A stretch of DNA of 64,000 nucleotides from contig NZ_JAKZFS010000005.1 of the NCBI RefSeq assembly GCF_022808915.1, positions 248,001 to 312,000 on the forward strand, read 5' to 3'. The position numbers and the translations under genes are program-made. The notes beneath the pieces are model-generated. The model was given only the letters and a program-made list of their open reading frames with translations, searched no databases and was not told the origin of the DNA. Origin of the DNA: Fundidesulfovibrio terrae. Its GTDB lineage: Bacteria; Desulfobacterota; Desulfovibrionia; Desulfovibrionales; Desulfovibrionaceae. Numbering within the stretch: the stretch's first letter is position 1; the number at the start of each line of letters is the position of its first letter. Positions 8,167 to 16,830 of the stretch are shown piece after piece.

Positions 8167-9626
8167 TTCCGGTTCTTCTCCACGCCCGAGACGGCGGTCT
8201 TCACCGTGCCGTCGCGGACCACGATGTCCAGTGCGTCGCCGGGGCGGACCTCGTCCACCCGACGCAGAAAAGTTCCATCGGCCTTGCGGGCCATGACATA
8301 GCCCCGATCGAGCGGGGCCTCGGGATCGAGCCCGGCAAGCCGCGCCGCCATGAGGTCCAGGCGCGCGGCCGAGCGTTCCAGGCAGCGCTCCCCAGTGGGT
8401 TGCAGACGGCTCGCCGCAGCCTCCAGGCGCGTACCGAGAGCCTCGATCCATGCAGGGCCGAACGCGCTCAGGCGTCGCTCCAGGCCGTCCAGCCGGGCTT
8501 CGCCCTGCGCGGGCAGGGCCTGTCCCGCGCGCGCAAGCCGCGCCTCAAGCATGCCGAGCGCGCCTTGCGGTCCGGCAGCCAACGCCCGTCCGGACCGGGC
8601 CAGACGCCCGCACAGGTCGTCCAGGCGCTCGCCCAGGCGATCGACCTTGCCCCGTGGGGACAGCCAGGACAATGCCTTCGCCAGCGCCTCCAGACGTTCA
8701 GCCTTACCACGCGTGAAACGCGAAAACGCCTGGTTCAAGCGCATGTCCAATTCGTCGGCGCGCTGGGCCAGCACCGCGCGGTCGGGCCACAGGAGCTGGG
8801 CCGCGTGGCTTGGCGTGGCAGCGCGCACGTCGGCCACCAGGTCCGCGATGGTGGTGTCCACCTCGTGCCCCACGCCGGTCAGCACGGGAACGGAGCTTTT
8901 GAACACCGCCTGGGCCACGGCCTCGGTGTTGAAGGCCCACAGGTCCTCGATGGAGCCGCCGCCCCGCGTCAGCACCACCACTTCGGCCCAGCCGTCGCTC
9001 GCGGCCGCGTCAAGGGCCTCGGCGATCTGGCCCGGAGCGGCCTCGCCCTGCACCAGGGCCGGAAAGATGCGCACCTCGCAACCCGTGCCGCGAGCATTCG
9101 CCACGCGCAGAAAATCCCGGATGGCCGCGCCCGTCGGAGCCGTGACCACGGCCACGCGCCGGGGATTTGCCGGAAGCGGGCGCTTGCGCTCAGGGGCGAA
9201 CAGCCCCTGGGCCCCCATGCGCTGCTTGAGGGCCTCGAACTCCATGTAGAGCCGTCCCAGGCCCATGTCCTGCACCAGCTCCGCCACCAGCTGGTAGGCC
9301 CCGCGCGGGGCGTACACCGTGAGCCGCCCGGCGCAGAGCACGTCCGCTCCGTCGGCAAGCCAGGACGAATCCGCGGGACCGTCCATCACCTCGCCGGTCA
9401 GCGGGTCGTAGCGTTCCGAGCCGTTGAGAGTCACCCCGGACTGGCTGCCCTTGAACCAGACCACGTTCAGCACGGCTTCCTCGTCCTTGAGCGAGAAGTA
9501 CACGTGCCCCGAGGCCGGACGGGCCAGGTTGGACACCTGACCCCGCACCCACACGAAGGGGAACTGGCCCTCCACGACGTCCTTGAGGGCGCGGGTGATC
9601 TCGCCGACGCGGAAGATGTGCTGCAT
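8163..9626 (-). CDS. xseA: Exodeoxyribonuclease VII large subunit
   Basis: 487-residue catalytic subunit of ExoVII, which degrades single-stranded DNA in both directions. The N-terminal OB-fold (FVWVRGQVSNL...GHVYFSLKD) is followed by the catalytic core with the signatures PTGAAIRDFL, LTRGGGSIEDLWAFN and GVGHEVDTTIADLVAD, then a long coiled-coil region and the C-terminal LDRGYVMARKADG block. The length is slightly above the usual 450. It begins the xse-M23-ispA-dxs run; a 167-base gap separates it from proS upstream, which contains no gene I can support. Confidence 0.97.
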   Translation of the reverse strand: MQHIFRVGEITRALKDVVEGQFPFVWVRGQVSNLARPASGHVYFSLKDEEAVLNVVWFKGSQSGVTLNGSERYDPLTGEVMDGPADSSWLADGADVLCAGRLTVYAPRGAYQLVAELVQDMGLGRLYMEFEALKQRMGAQGLFAPERKRPLPANPRRVAVVTAPTGAAIRDFLRVANARGTGCEVRIFPALVQGEAAPGQIAEALDAAASDGWAEVVVLTRGGGSIEDLWAFNTEAVAQAVFKSSVPVLTGVGHEVDTTIADLVADVRAATPSHAAQLLWPDRAVLAQRADELDMRLNQAFSRFTRGKAERLEALAKALSWLSPRGKVDRLGERLDDLCGRLARSGRALAAGPQGALGMLEARLARAGQALPAQGEARLDGLERRLSAFGPAWIEALGTRLEAAASRLQPTGERCLERSAARLDLMAARLAGLDPEAPLDRGYVMARKADGTFLRRVDEVRPGDALDIVVRDGTVKTAVSGVEKNRK

Positions 9627-9793
9627 CGGTCAGATCGCCGGTATGCGGTTCGTGGTGGCGGCCATCGTCGTGGGGGGAGCCTCCGGCGGCCAAAGGGCTC
9701 TCGCCCTATGGAATCCCTCATGGTGAATACGGTGCTGCCCGGAGCCCGTTCCGGAAAGCGCCAAGGGTTGTTCGGTCAAACGCTGGACCAGAG

Positions 9794-11518
9794 CTATCTG
9801 GCGTTCCAGCCGGCCAGCACCTGCTCCCGCCACGCGGTGAACGCGGCCTCGAAACCCTCCACCGGCAGCTCGGACTTCTCGCCCGTGCGGCGGTCCTTCA
9901 CCTCGATCACGCCGCGCGCCAAGCCCTTGCCGCCGATGACGACCTGCATGGGCATGCCCATGAGGTCCACGTCCTTGAACTTCACGCCCGGGCGCTCGTC
10001 GCGGTCGTCCAGCAGCGCGTCCACGCCCTGGGTGCCCAGCCAGCCGTAGATTTCCTCGGCCTTGGCCAGGGCCTCGCCTTTCACGTCCAGGCACAGGACG
10101 GCCGCCTCGTAGGGAGCCAGGGCGGGCGGGAACTTGATGCCGTTGCCGTCGTGGTTCTGCTCGATGCAGGCCGCCACCACCCGCGACACGCCTATTCCGT
10201 AGCACCCCATGTACACGATGCGTTCCTTGCCCTGCTCGTCCAGGAAGGTGGCCTTCATGGCCTCGGAATACTTGTACCCCAGCTTGAACACGTGCCCCAC
10301 CTCGATCCCCTTGGTCAGGGACAGGCCCGTGGCGCACTTGGGGCAGGGGTCGCCGCTCGTCACCGAACGCAGGTCCGCGTAGTTGGTGACGAAGGCGTCG
10401 TCGTCCAGGTCCACGTGGATCAGGTGCTCGTCGGCGGCGTTGGCGCCTACGACCCAGTCGGTGTCGTTGGCCAGCTCGCGGTCGGCCAGGATGGTCTTGA
10501 TGTTCAGCTTCACCGGCCCGGCGAAGCCCACGGGAGCGCCGGTCCAGGCCTGCACCTGCTCGGGAGACGCCAGGGCCACGTCCTGGGCCTTGAGGGCGTT
10601 CTTCAGCTTCACTTCGTTGAGCTCGCGGTCGCCGCGCACCAGCGCGGCCACGGGCTGACCGTCGGCCACGAAAAGAAGCGTCTTGACCACCTTCTTCACG
10701 GGCACGTTCAGAAATTCCGCCACCTCCTCCACGGTGTGCTTTCCGGGCGTGGGCACGCGCTTGAACTCGGGGCAGTTGCCGGGCTTGGTCCCGGCGGGAG
10801 CCACGGCCTCGGCCTTCTCCAGGTTGGCCCCGTAGGCGCAGGCGGAGCAGGCTGCCACGGTGTCCTCGCCGGTGTCGGCCAGCACCATGAACTCGTGTGA
10901 GTAGTTGCCGCCGATGGAGCCGGTGTCGGCCTCGACCGCGCGGAACCTGAGCCCCAGGCGCTCGAAAATGCGGCAGTACGCGTCGTACATGCCCTTGTAG
11001 CTCACCATGGAGCCTTCCTCGTCCTTATCGAAGGAGTAGGCGTCCTTCATGAGGAACTCGCGCCCGCGCATGAGCCCGAAACGCGGCCTGATTTCGTCGC
11101 GGAACTTGCTTTGAATCTGGTACAGGTTCAGCGGCAGCTGCCTGTAGGAGCGTACTTCGTGGCGGATGAGGTCCGTGACCACCTCCTCGTGCGTGGGCCC
11201 GAGGCAGTAGTCGCGGTCATGACGGTCCTTGAAGCGCAAAAGCTCCTTGCCGTAGAACTCCCAGCGGCCCGTCTCCTGCCAGAGATCGGCCGGCTGGACA
11301 CCGGGCATGAGAATTTCCAGGGCTCCGGCACGGTCCATCTCCTCGCGCACGATGCGCGCGGCCTTGTTGAGCGAGCGCAGCCCGAGGGGCAGGAAAGTGT
11401 AGATGCCCGAGGTGAGCTTGCGGATCATGCCCGCGCGCAGCATCAGCTTGTGGCTGACCACTTCGGCGTCGGCGGGATCTTCCTTCAGGGTTGGGGCGTA
11501 GTAGCGGCTCAGTCGCAT
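9794..11518 (-). CDS. proS: Proline--tRNA ligase, bacterial type with editing domain
   Basis: 574-residue class II aminoacyl-tRNA synthetase that charges tRNA-Pro. Class II motifs are visible ([12 protein letters not shown] in the catalytic core; [10 protein letters not shown] in motif 3), and a YbaK-like editing domain that hydrolyses Ala-tRNA-Pro is inserted in the middle (about residues 230-390), as in E. coli-type ProRS. The N-terminus [20 protein letters not shown] is canonical. The start overlaps the last 10 bases of ispG, so the two are translated together. Confidence 0.98.
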   Translation of the reverse strand: MRLSRYYAPTLKEDPADAEVVSHKLMLRAGMIRKLTSGIYTFLPLGLRSLNKAARIVREEMDRAGALEILMPGVQPADLWQETGRWEFYGKELLRFKDRHDRDYCLGPTHEEVVTDLIRHEVRSYRQLPLNLYQIQSKFRDEIRPRFGLMRGREFLMKDAYSFDKDEEGSMVSYKGMYDAYCRIFERLGLRFRAVEADTGSIGGNYSHEFMVLADTGEDTVAACSACAYGANLEKAEAVAPAGTKPGNCPEFKRVPTPGKHTVEEVAEFLNVPVKKVVKTLLFVADGQPVAALVRGDRELNEVKLKNALKAQDVALASPEQVQAWTGAPVGFAGPVKLNIKTILADRELANDTDWVVGANAADEHLIHVDLDDDAFVTNYADLRSVTSGDPCPKCATGLSLTKGIEVGHVFKLGYKYSEAMKATFLDEQGKERIVYMGCYGIGVSRVVAACIEQNHDGNGIKFPPALAPYEAAVLCLDVKGEALAKAEEIYGWLGTQGVDALLDDRDERPGVKFKDVDLMGMPMQVVIGGKGLARGVIEVKDRRTGEKSELPVEGFEAAFTAWREQVLAGWNAR

Positions 11519-12615
11519 CTTTCTTCGAACTCCGTTATGATGAGGTCCAGTTCTTTCATGAATTCGGCCAGGACGTTGGCCTCGCCGCGCACCTTGCGCA
11601 CCACTTCCCCCTTGCGGAAGATCACGGCGCAGTCGCGGCCCCCGGCCAGCCCGATGTCTGCTTCGCGGGCCTCTCCCGGCCCGTTCACCACGCAGCCCAT
11701 GACGGCCACCTTGATGGGCGTCTTCACATGGCGCAGCTTCTTTTCCACGGCCTCGGCCATGCCCGCCAAGTCGATCTCGGTGCGCCCACAGGTGGGGCAG
11801 GAGACCATCTCCGGGCCGCGCCTGCGCAGCCCCAGGCAGCGCAGAATCTCCCAGGCGGCGTCCATCTCGTTCAAGGGGTCGCCCGTGAGCGACACCCGAA
11901 GCGTGTCCCCCAGGCCCATCCACAGGAGAATGCCCAGCCCCACGCCGGACTTGGCCGCGCCCCGAAGCGGGGTTCCGGCCTCGGTGATGCCGATGTGCAG
12001 GGGGTAGTCCACCTTCTTGGACAGAAGGGAATAGGCCGCCACGGTGGCGGGCACCGAGGAGGACTTGAGCGAAATCTTGATCTGGTCGAAGTTCTCGTCC
12101 TCGAGCATGCGCACGTGGTGCAGGGCGCTCTCCACCATGGCCTCGGGGGTGGGGCCGCCGAACTTCTCCAGCAGGTGCTTCTCCACCGACCCCGAGTTGA
12201 CCCCGATGCGTATGGGCGCGCCCCGCTCCTTTGCCGCGCGAACTACGGCCGCGACCTTGTCCTGGCCGCCGATGTTGCCGGGATTGATGCGCAGGCCGTC
12301 AACGCCCGCATCCAGCGACTTGAGCGCCAGGCGGTAGTCGAAGTGGATGTCAGCGATGACCGGGATGGGCGAGGCGGCCTTGATCTGCCGAAGCGCTTTC
12401 GCGGCGTCTTCGTCGGGAACCGCCAGGCGGATGATCTCGCACCCGGCCTCGGCCAATGCCGTCACCTGGGCGATGGACGCGGCCGCGTCGCGTGTGTCCG
12501 TGTTGGTCATGGACTGCACGCGGATGGGGTTGTCCCCACCCAGGAGGACGTCCCCCAGGCGTATGACCCGGTTTTTGTGGCGGATGATGGGTGAAATCGT
12601 CTGTTCGTGGCTCAT
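11509..12615 (-). CDS. ispG: 4-hydroxy-3-methylbut-2-enyl diphosphate synthase (flavodoxin type)
   Basis: 368-residue 4Fe-4S enzyme of the MEP pathway that reduces methylerythritol cyclodiphosphate to HMBPP. The TIM-barrel part contains [13 protein letters not shown] and RINPGNIGG; the C-terminal cluster-binding part carries [11 protein letters not shown] and the third Cys in [10 protein letters not shown]. The chosen ATG gives the family N-terminus; an earlier in-frame ATG would add 44 unrelated residues. It is the first gene of the run with proS, and a non-coding gap of about 180 bases lies upstream. Confidence 0.97.
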   Translation of the reverse strand: MSHEQTISPIIRHKNRVIRLGDVLLGGDNPIRVQSMTNTDTRDAAASIAQVTALAEAGCEIIRLAVPDEDAAKALRQIKAASPIPVIADIHFDYRLALKSLDAGVDGLRINPGNIGGQDKVAAVVRAAKERGAPIRIGVNSGSVEKHLLEKFGGPTPEAMVESALHHVRMLEDENFDQIKISLKSSSVPATVAAYSLLSKKVDYPLHIGITEAGTPLRGAAKSGVGLGILLWMGLGDTLRVSLTGDPLNEMDAAWEILRCLGLRRRGPEMVSCPTCGRTEIDLAGMAEAVEKKLRHVKTPIKVAVMGCVVNGPGEAREADIGLAGGRDCAVIFRKGEVVRKVRGEANVLAEFMKELDLIITEFEERCD

Positions 12616-12798
12616 GGAGGCAGGAAGCGTAGACGATTTCCCCGGCAAAGCCAACCGGAAGTAGCCCTCCCAGGACTGTCCGCACGGCGTTTCCGGCCGC
12701 AAGCCGAGGCAAGTCCGGTTCTCCTCCCGGACGGGCCGCGCGGTCACGGCAAGAGCCTCGGACTACGCATCCGCAGGCCCATGGATCGCCAGCGGCGC

Positions 12799-13461
12799 TC
12801 AGAAGTAGCCCAGGGCGCGCAGCTCGGCCATGCGGGCTTCCTTCTCCTGGTTGCGCCCGGCCCGCTCATCGAGCCCGTGGGCGGCCCTGGCCGTGCAGGG
12901 CACGCACCCGAGCGACCGGTACCCCCGGTCATAGAGCTCGCAGTACGGCAGCCCGCGCGCGGTCGTGTGCGCCCAGACGTCCATTTCGGTCCAGTGCAGG
13001 ATGGGGTTGGCCTGGACGTAACCCTGCCGGTCCTCCAAGTGGGTCAGGTCCGTGCGAGAGGGGTTCTCGTCGGCGCGGATGCCGGTGATGAGCACCTCCA
13101 GGCCCAGTTCAGCCACCGCCCGCCTGAGCGGGCGCACCTTGAGCCCGCCGCAACAGGCCAGCTTGTCGGCGGCGATCCGGGTCGGAACGTCCTCGGGCAG
13201 GGGGCGGACGATCCGCAGGTCCACGTCCCACTCCTCGGCCATGCGGTCGCGGAAGGCCATGACCTCGGAAAACTTGTGCCCGGTATCCAGGTTGACGGCC
13301 AGCACGCGGCGCGACCCCATGGTCTCGCGCCACAGGTCCAGGACCACGGTGGAGTCCTTGCCGCCGGTCCAGGCCAGGGCGACGCGGGCCGGGTCATGGT
13401 GCTCAATCAGGGAGGACAGGGTGCGCCGGGTTTCCGCGAGCTTGTCTTGAAGGCTTTGCAT
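12799..13461 (-). CDS. PAPS/APS reductase family protein lacking the C-terminal catalytic Cys motif
   Basis: 220-residue adenylyl-dependent PP-loop protein of the CysH (PAPS reductase) superfamily. The PP-loop is WTGGKDS (residues 31-37). Four cysteines in the pattern of the 4Fe-4S APS-type enzymes are present: C103-C104 in ACCGGLKVRPL and C186/C189 in LGCVPCT. The conserved C-terminal ECGLH-type segment that carries the nucleophilic Cys of true reductases is absent; the protein ends shortly after in LRALGYF. It may therefore do other chemistry on an adenylylated substrate, or need a partner. Alternative starts upstream would overlap the divergent gene. The stop is 183 bases before ispG. Confidence 0.75.
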   Translation of the reverse strand: MQSLQDKLAETRRTLSSLIEHHDPARVALAWTGGKDSTVVLDLWRETMGSRRVLAVNLDTGHKFSEVMAFRDRMAEEWDVDLRIVRPLPEDVPTRIAADKLACCGGLKVRPLRRAVAELGLEVLITGIRADENPSRTDLTHLEDRQGYVQANPILHWTEMDVWAHTTARGLPYCELYDRGYRSLGCVPCTARAAHGLDERAGRNQEKEARMAELRALGYF

Positions 13462-13504
13462 ATATGAAGAATCTTGCTTGAATTGTTGGAAGAGCAGGAG
13501 GTCC

Positions 13505-13888
13505 ATGACCATTCTTGACGACATGGCCCGGCTGATCCTCGATCGGAATCTGTGCGTGCTGGCCACGAGCTCCGACGGCATGCCGCACGCCTCGCCCATG
13601 TTCTGCATGCCAGAGCCGGACCTCGAATACATCCATATGGCCACGCTCGCAAACACGCGCAAGTGGGCGAACATTGCGGGCCAACCCCAACATGGCCCGT
13701 CTATCGAAGAGGGGGAGCCAGCACTCACCGTGGGCAGCGTGCTCGCCACCGTGAAGGGAACCGGCCAGCGGGAGAGCATTCTGGTCCTTCTTGAGACGAG
13801 CCCCCCACCGGAAGGATTTCCTGCGGGTGTCCGAATTCGAGCTGATCCGCCGCAAGCCGCTCCAGATCTAGTTTTTGACCGGTGCTGA
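13505..13888 (+). pseudogene. Pyridoxamine 5'-phosphate oxidase-like (PPOX) gene, probably frameshifted
   Basis: The uninterrupted frame gives 127 residues that begin like small PPOX-fold flavoproteins (DDMARLILDRNLCVLATSS, then TLANTRKWANI and EPALTVGSVLATV). After a run of six C at 13801-13806 the frame turns low-complexity, but removing one C continues in the other frame as RKDFLRVSEFELIRRKPLQI with a stop at 13869-13871, which is a proper PPOX ending. A second local mismatch near 13680-13710 (IAGQPQHGP where the next frame gives ANPNMARL) suggests another pair of shifts. AGGAGG precedes the ATG. It is either a decaying gene or a sequencing homopolymer error. Confidence 0.65.
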
Positions 13889-13930
13889 GAATTTCCGGCG
13901 AATTAATTTGCAAAAAAATTGAAAGATTGC

Positions 13931-13959
13931 TTGACGGTCCCGGGTAATGTCTTTAAACA
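13931..13959 (+). promoter_or_regulatory. Sigma-70-type promoter for tRNA-Arg(ACG)
   Basis: TTGACG, a 17-base spacer and TAAACA sit 17 bases upstream of the tRNA. Spacing and position fit a housekeeping promoter with transcription starting around 13966. Confidence 0.6.
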
Positions 13960-13975
13960 CCCTCTTCTCGACGAC

Positions 13976-14051
13976 GCGCCCGTAGCTCAGCGGATAGAGC
14001 GCCGGACTACGAATCCGTAGGTCGCACGTTCAAATCGTGCCGGGCGCACCA
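13976..14051 (+). tRNA. tRNA-Arg (anticodon ACG)
   Basis: A complete cloverleaf can be drawn: acceptor stem GCGCCCG/CGGGCGC, D-arm GCTC...GAGC, anticodon loop CTACGAA giving ACG (decodes CGU/C/A after inosine), T-arm GCACG TTCAAAT CGTGC, and encoded CCA. One mismatch lies at the base of the anticodon stem. An intrinsic terminator follows within ten bases. Confidence 0.97.
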
Positions 14052-14059
14052 AGAAAACA

Positions 14060-14096
14060 GGGGTTTAGGACAACGGTCCTAAGCCCCTTTTTCTTT
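14060..14096 (+). terminator. Intrinsic terminator after tRNA-Arg(ACG)
   Basis: A 12-base stem (GGGGTTTAGGAC with GTCCTAAGCCCC, one G-T pair, short loop) is followed by a run of T. It ends the tRNA transcript before the small secreted-protein gene. Confidence 0.85.
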
Positions 14097-14138
14097 TCCG
14101 ACAGCGGAAGCTTGCCGCACGCCAAGGAGGCCGCCATC

Positions 14139-14402
14139 ATGAAGATTCTCATTCTTGCCGCAATCCTGACCTTATCCCTGTCGTTCCCGGGGAACGCGGA
14201 AGATGAGCAGGGAAAAGCCTTGTACGACAACAAGGGGAACTTCCAGGGCATCGCAAAGTCTGATTCGGCGGGGGGCTGGAACATCATGAGCAAGACGGGC
14301 GAGCTTGTGGCCCATGTGGACGCCCAGGGAAACGTCACCGATCCCCAGGGCCGCCCCAAGGGCCATGTGCGGCCAGCGCCTCAGGCGAAGCCCGCGCAGT
14401 GA
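14139..14402 (+). CDS. Small secreted protein with glycine/aspartate hairpin repeats, unknown function
   Basis: 87 residues. A clear signal peptide (LILAAILTLSLSFPGNA, cleavage near residue 20) precedes a short mature part. I do not recognise the family. The mature part holds repeats of an 'xDxxGxxxGxV'-like hairpin pattern: DNKGNFQGIA (30-39), SKTGELVAHV (51-60) and DPQGRPKGHV (68-77), with a Pro/Ala/Gln tail. A good AAGGAGG box lies eight bases before the ATG. It stands alone after the tRNA terminator; codon use matches the surroundings. A periplasmic or surface location is predicted, function unknown. Confidence 0.75.
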   Translation: MKILILAAILTLSLSFPGNAEDEQGKALYDNKGNFQGIAKSDSAGGWNIMSKTGELVAHVDAQGNVTDPQGRPKGHVRPAPQAKPAQ

Positions 14403-14508
14403 CCAGGCCGCGTCTCGTCATCATGCCTGGAGCGACACGAAAGCGGGCCGCCGGGTGTTCAGGGATTCTTGATCGTCAGGCGCGTCGAGGCTTCGCCACG
14501 GTCAATGC

Positions 14509-15411
14509 CTAGCCGAAAGAACGCCTGTCCACGGTCGCGACCAGGATTCCCGCGATGATGAGCCCGCCGCCGAAAATGTGGAACAGGGCGATATGTTCGT
14601 CCAGGATAACCACGGACTCAATAGCAGCAAACAGCGGCAGGCTGTAGTACACGATTCCCGCCAGGACCGGCCCGATGACGGAAATGGCCTTCGTCCAGAG
14701 CAGGTACGCGGCGAAGGAACAACCTATGCCGGCGTAGAGCACCGCCACAACCACGGAGGCATTCCAGGTCGGAGCGGGCATCACGGCCGCCTCCCACACC
14801 AGCGCGGGAACCATCAGAACTATGCCTGCGCCGAACATCGCCGCGTTGAAGCCCTCAAGGGAAATGCTGGCCGGTCTTTTGCGAATGAAGAGCGAGTACA
14901 CCGCGAAGCAGGCCGAACCAGCCAGGGCCCACAGGTCCCCCGGGGTGAATTTCACCGCGGCGATATGTTGCCAGTCGCCGCGTGAAATGAGGGCCAGCAC
15001 CCCCACGAGGACCACACCGACCCCTGCCAGGCGGCGGTAGGTGATGGGCTCGCCATAGATGATGCGCGACATGACGATGATCATGATCGGGGCCGTGGGG
15101 ACCAGAAGCGCCATGTTCAGGCTTTGCGTGGTCTGGCCGGCCTTGTAGATCAGCGCGTTGAGGGCGGCGACCCCGACGAGGGCCATGGCGGCCAGGTAGC
15201 GCCAATGCTTTCGCATGCCGGGCCAATCGGCTCGGAGCTTGGGCAGGGCCACCGGAAGCATGCAGACAAGCGCCAGGGTCCACCGCCAGAAGTTCAGCTG
15301 AAGGGGCGGGATGTCGTGCGCGACGCCGCGGGCCAATACGAAATTACCCGCCCAGATGATCGTCGCGGCCAGGGCGGCGAGGTAGCCGTTTATCTTTGAG
15401 TTTGGTGGCAT
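14509..15411 (-). CDS. EamA/DMT family exporter
   Basis: 300-residue inner-membrane protein of the drug/metabolite transporter superfamily with ten predicted membrane segments in two EamA repeats. The first repeat shows YLAALAATIIWAGNFVLARG, the second LWALAGSACFAVYSLFIRK. Relatives export amino acids, nucleosides or other small metabolites; nothing nearby fixes the substrate. The start chosen (MPPNSKINGY) sits directly before the first membrane segment; an in-frame codon 26 positions earlier would add an Arg-rich leader. The Shine-Dalgarno match is weak. Confidence 0.9.
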   Translation of the reverse strand: MPPNSKINGYLAALAATIIWAGNFVLARGVAHDIPPLQLNFWRWTLALVCMLPVALPKLRADWPGMRKHWRYLAAMALVGVAALNALIYKAGQTTQSLNMALLVPTAPIMIIVMSRIIYGEPITYRRLAGVGVVLVGVLALISRGDWQHIAAVKFTPGDLWALAGSACFAVYSLFIRKRPASISLEGFNAAMFGAGIVLMVPALVWEAAVMPAPTWNASVVVAVLYAGIGCSFAAYLLWTKAISVIGPVLAGIVYYSLPLFAAIESVVILDEHIALFHIFGGGLIIAGILVATVDRRSFG

Positions 15412-15684
15412 TGGGGGCTCTTTGGAGGCCGCGAAGACATTGCGGCCCAGTCGGGAGAGCTTACAGCGCTGCGGAGGGCGAGGCAACACGCGAGGCTGCT
15501 TCGATGGCGTGCGAGCCTGGCCGCCCGGCGGGACGACAATCCGCCCTTCTTCGATTATGCGTAGTTGACACGTTGCCTATCTCTGATCACCTAGGGGCAG
15601 AATGCGCAGGATGCGACGCCCCGCGAGCAGCCTCCACATCGCGCGGACATCGGATACCGCCATATCGGACAAAGGAAGCGAACC

Positions 15685-16134
15685 ATGAACATAACCGTCC
15701 CCCCCGAGCTGGACCAGATCTACCTCGCCGGCCCCCTGTTCTCCGAGGCCAAGCAGGCGTGGCATCGCTCCACCAAGGCCCGCATCCAGTCCGAGACCGG
15801 CCGCAAGGTCATCTGGCCATACGAATTGCTCGATCAGTCCGAGATAGCGACCTGGGGCAACGACGCCCCCCGCAGGGTGATGGAGCGTTGCCGGGACGCC
15901 ATGGCCGCCTGCAGTCTGGTGGTGGCGCTCCTGGACGGCCCCCAGGTCGACGACGGGACGGCCTGGGAAATCGGTTTCGCCCACGCCAGGTGCATCCCGG
16001 TCATCGGCATACGCACGGATTTCCGCGCCGCCGGAGACGTGCCGGGAGCCCTGGTTAACGCCATGATCCACGCCAGCTGCGAGCGGATCGTACGGAGCGT
16101 GGACGAACTGATCAAAGTGTTGAAGGCGATGTAG
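15685..16134 (+). CDS. Nucleoside 2-deoxyribosyltransferase
   Basis: 149-residue enzyme of the nucleoside 2-deoxyribosyltransferase family, which moves the deoxyribose between purine or pyrimidine bases or hydrolyses the bond. Visible motifs are the N-terminal IYLAGPLFSEAKQAWH, the substrate-loop region, and VVALLDGPQVDDGTAWEIGFAHA, which holds the conserved Asp and catalytic Glu. An AGGAAG box precedes the ATG. The gene is monocistronic, with a terminator downstream. It could act in nucleotide salvage or in clearing modified nucleosides. Confidence 0.9.
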   Translation: MNITVPPELDQIYLAGPLFSEAKQAWHRSTKARIQSETGRKVIWPYELLDQSEIATWGNDAPRRVMERCRDAMAACSLVVALLDGPQVDDGTAWEIGFAHARCIPVIGIRTDFRAAGDVPGALVNAMIHASCERIVRSVDELIKVLKAM

Positions 16135-16162
16135 CGGGACAGGCGCGCACAGCGGTCGGACG

Positions 16163-16182
16163 CCTCGGCGCATGCGCCGAGG
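16163..16182. repeat. Perfect 20-base palindrome
   Basis: CCTCGGCGCATGCGCCGAGG reads the same on both strands with no central spacer. It lies 28 bases after the deoxyribosyltransferase stop and before its terminator. It could form a tight hairpin in RNA or be bound by a dimeric protein. Confidence 0.7.
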
Positions 16183-16226
16183 AACGAGAAGGCCGATCCT
16201 GGTCGATCTCGCGAACATGTTCTCAA

Positions 16227-16259
16227 GGGCCCTGGCCGAAACCAGGGCCTTTTGTTTTT
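16227..16259 (+). terminator. Intrinsic terminator after the deoxyribosyltransferase gene
   Basis: GGCCCTGG and CCAGGGCC form a perfect stem around a six-base loop, followed by TTTTGTTTTT. The strong T-tail assigns it to the plus strand. Confidence 0.88.
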
Positions 16260-16284
16260 ACGATGGAGCGCTCTCGACGCGGAG

Positions 16285-16316
16285 CCCGGTATCGGCCGAA
16301 AGAGGCCGACACCGGG
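16285..16316. other. Hairpin between convergent genes
   Basis: A 13-base stem (CCCGGTATCGGCC with GGCCGACACCGGG, one mismatch) closes a six-base loop just after the lipoprotein stop on the minus strand. There is no T-run on either side, so it may be a weak minus-strand terminator or an RNA-stabilising end. Confidence 0.45.
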
Positions 16317-16340
16317 CGGGAGAACGAAACCGCCCGGGTT

Positions 16341-16742
16341 TCAATACCCCAGGTTCTTGCGCACGCACAGGTCGCGCGCGTGGTTGCAGTTGGCGATGCA
16401 CACGGCGCGCTGGTTGGCATCTATATTCGTGTTGCAGGCGTTTGAGCAGCCGGTCCAGACCGTGTTGCAGTTGGCCTGGACATGCCTGGAGCGGTCATGC
16501 TGGGGGTTCTGCCCGCCGCCTGCACGACCCTCGATGACCACGGCCGGCGGAGGGGCTGGCACGTAGTAGCCGGGAGGCGGTGACGGAGCGTAATAAACCG
16601 GCGGTGGAGGCGGTGGCGGGGGCGGCGCATAGACCACGGGTCTGGGTTCATCCAACAGGACGATGCATCCCGTGGCGAGCCACGCCGAGGCCAACAGGAC
16701 GGCGAACATCATGAGAGGCAATCTTCTACGGGCGATACGCAT
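16341..16742 (-). CDS. Lipoprotein with polyproline linker and symmetric six-cysteine C-terminal domain
   Basis: 133 residues. The lipobox LATGC places the lipidated Cys at residue 26. A polyproline/tyrosine stalk (about 39-68, including a run of ten prolines) is followed by a small domain with six cysteines at 92, 99, 103, 115, 119 and 126. The spacing C-x6-C-x3-C-x11-C-x3-C-x6-C is mirror-symmetric, as expected for two helices clipped together by three nested disulfides. A GAGGAA box precedes the ATG. I do not recognise a named family. Outer-membrane or periplasmic-face anchoring is inferred. Confidence 0.8.
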   Translation of the reverse strand: MRIARRRLPLMMFAVLLASAWLATGCIVLLDEPRPVVYAPPPPPPPPPVYYAPSPPPGYYVPAPPPAVVIEGRAGGGQNPQHDRSRHVQANCNTVWTGCSNACNTNIDANQRAVCIANCNHARDLCVRKNLGY

Positions 16743-16830
16743 GTATTCCTCACACGGCAAAGGTGGGCCTCCTGTACGCCAGGTTGCCCACAAAAGCCCG
16801 TGTTGGTCGATTACTTTTTTGACAGAGTGA

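Noticed and set aside
9627-9793. Possible small gene between xseA and proS
   Set aside because: Short frames only, without start signals or similarity; treated as non-coding.
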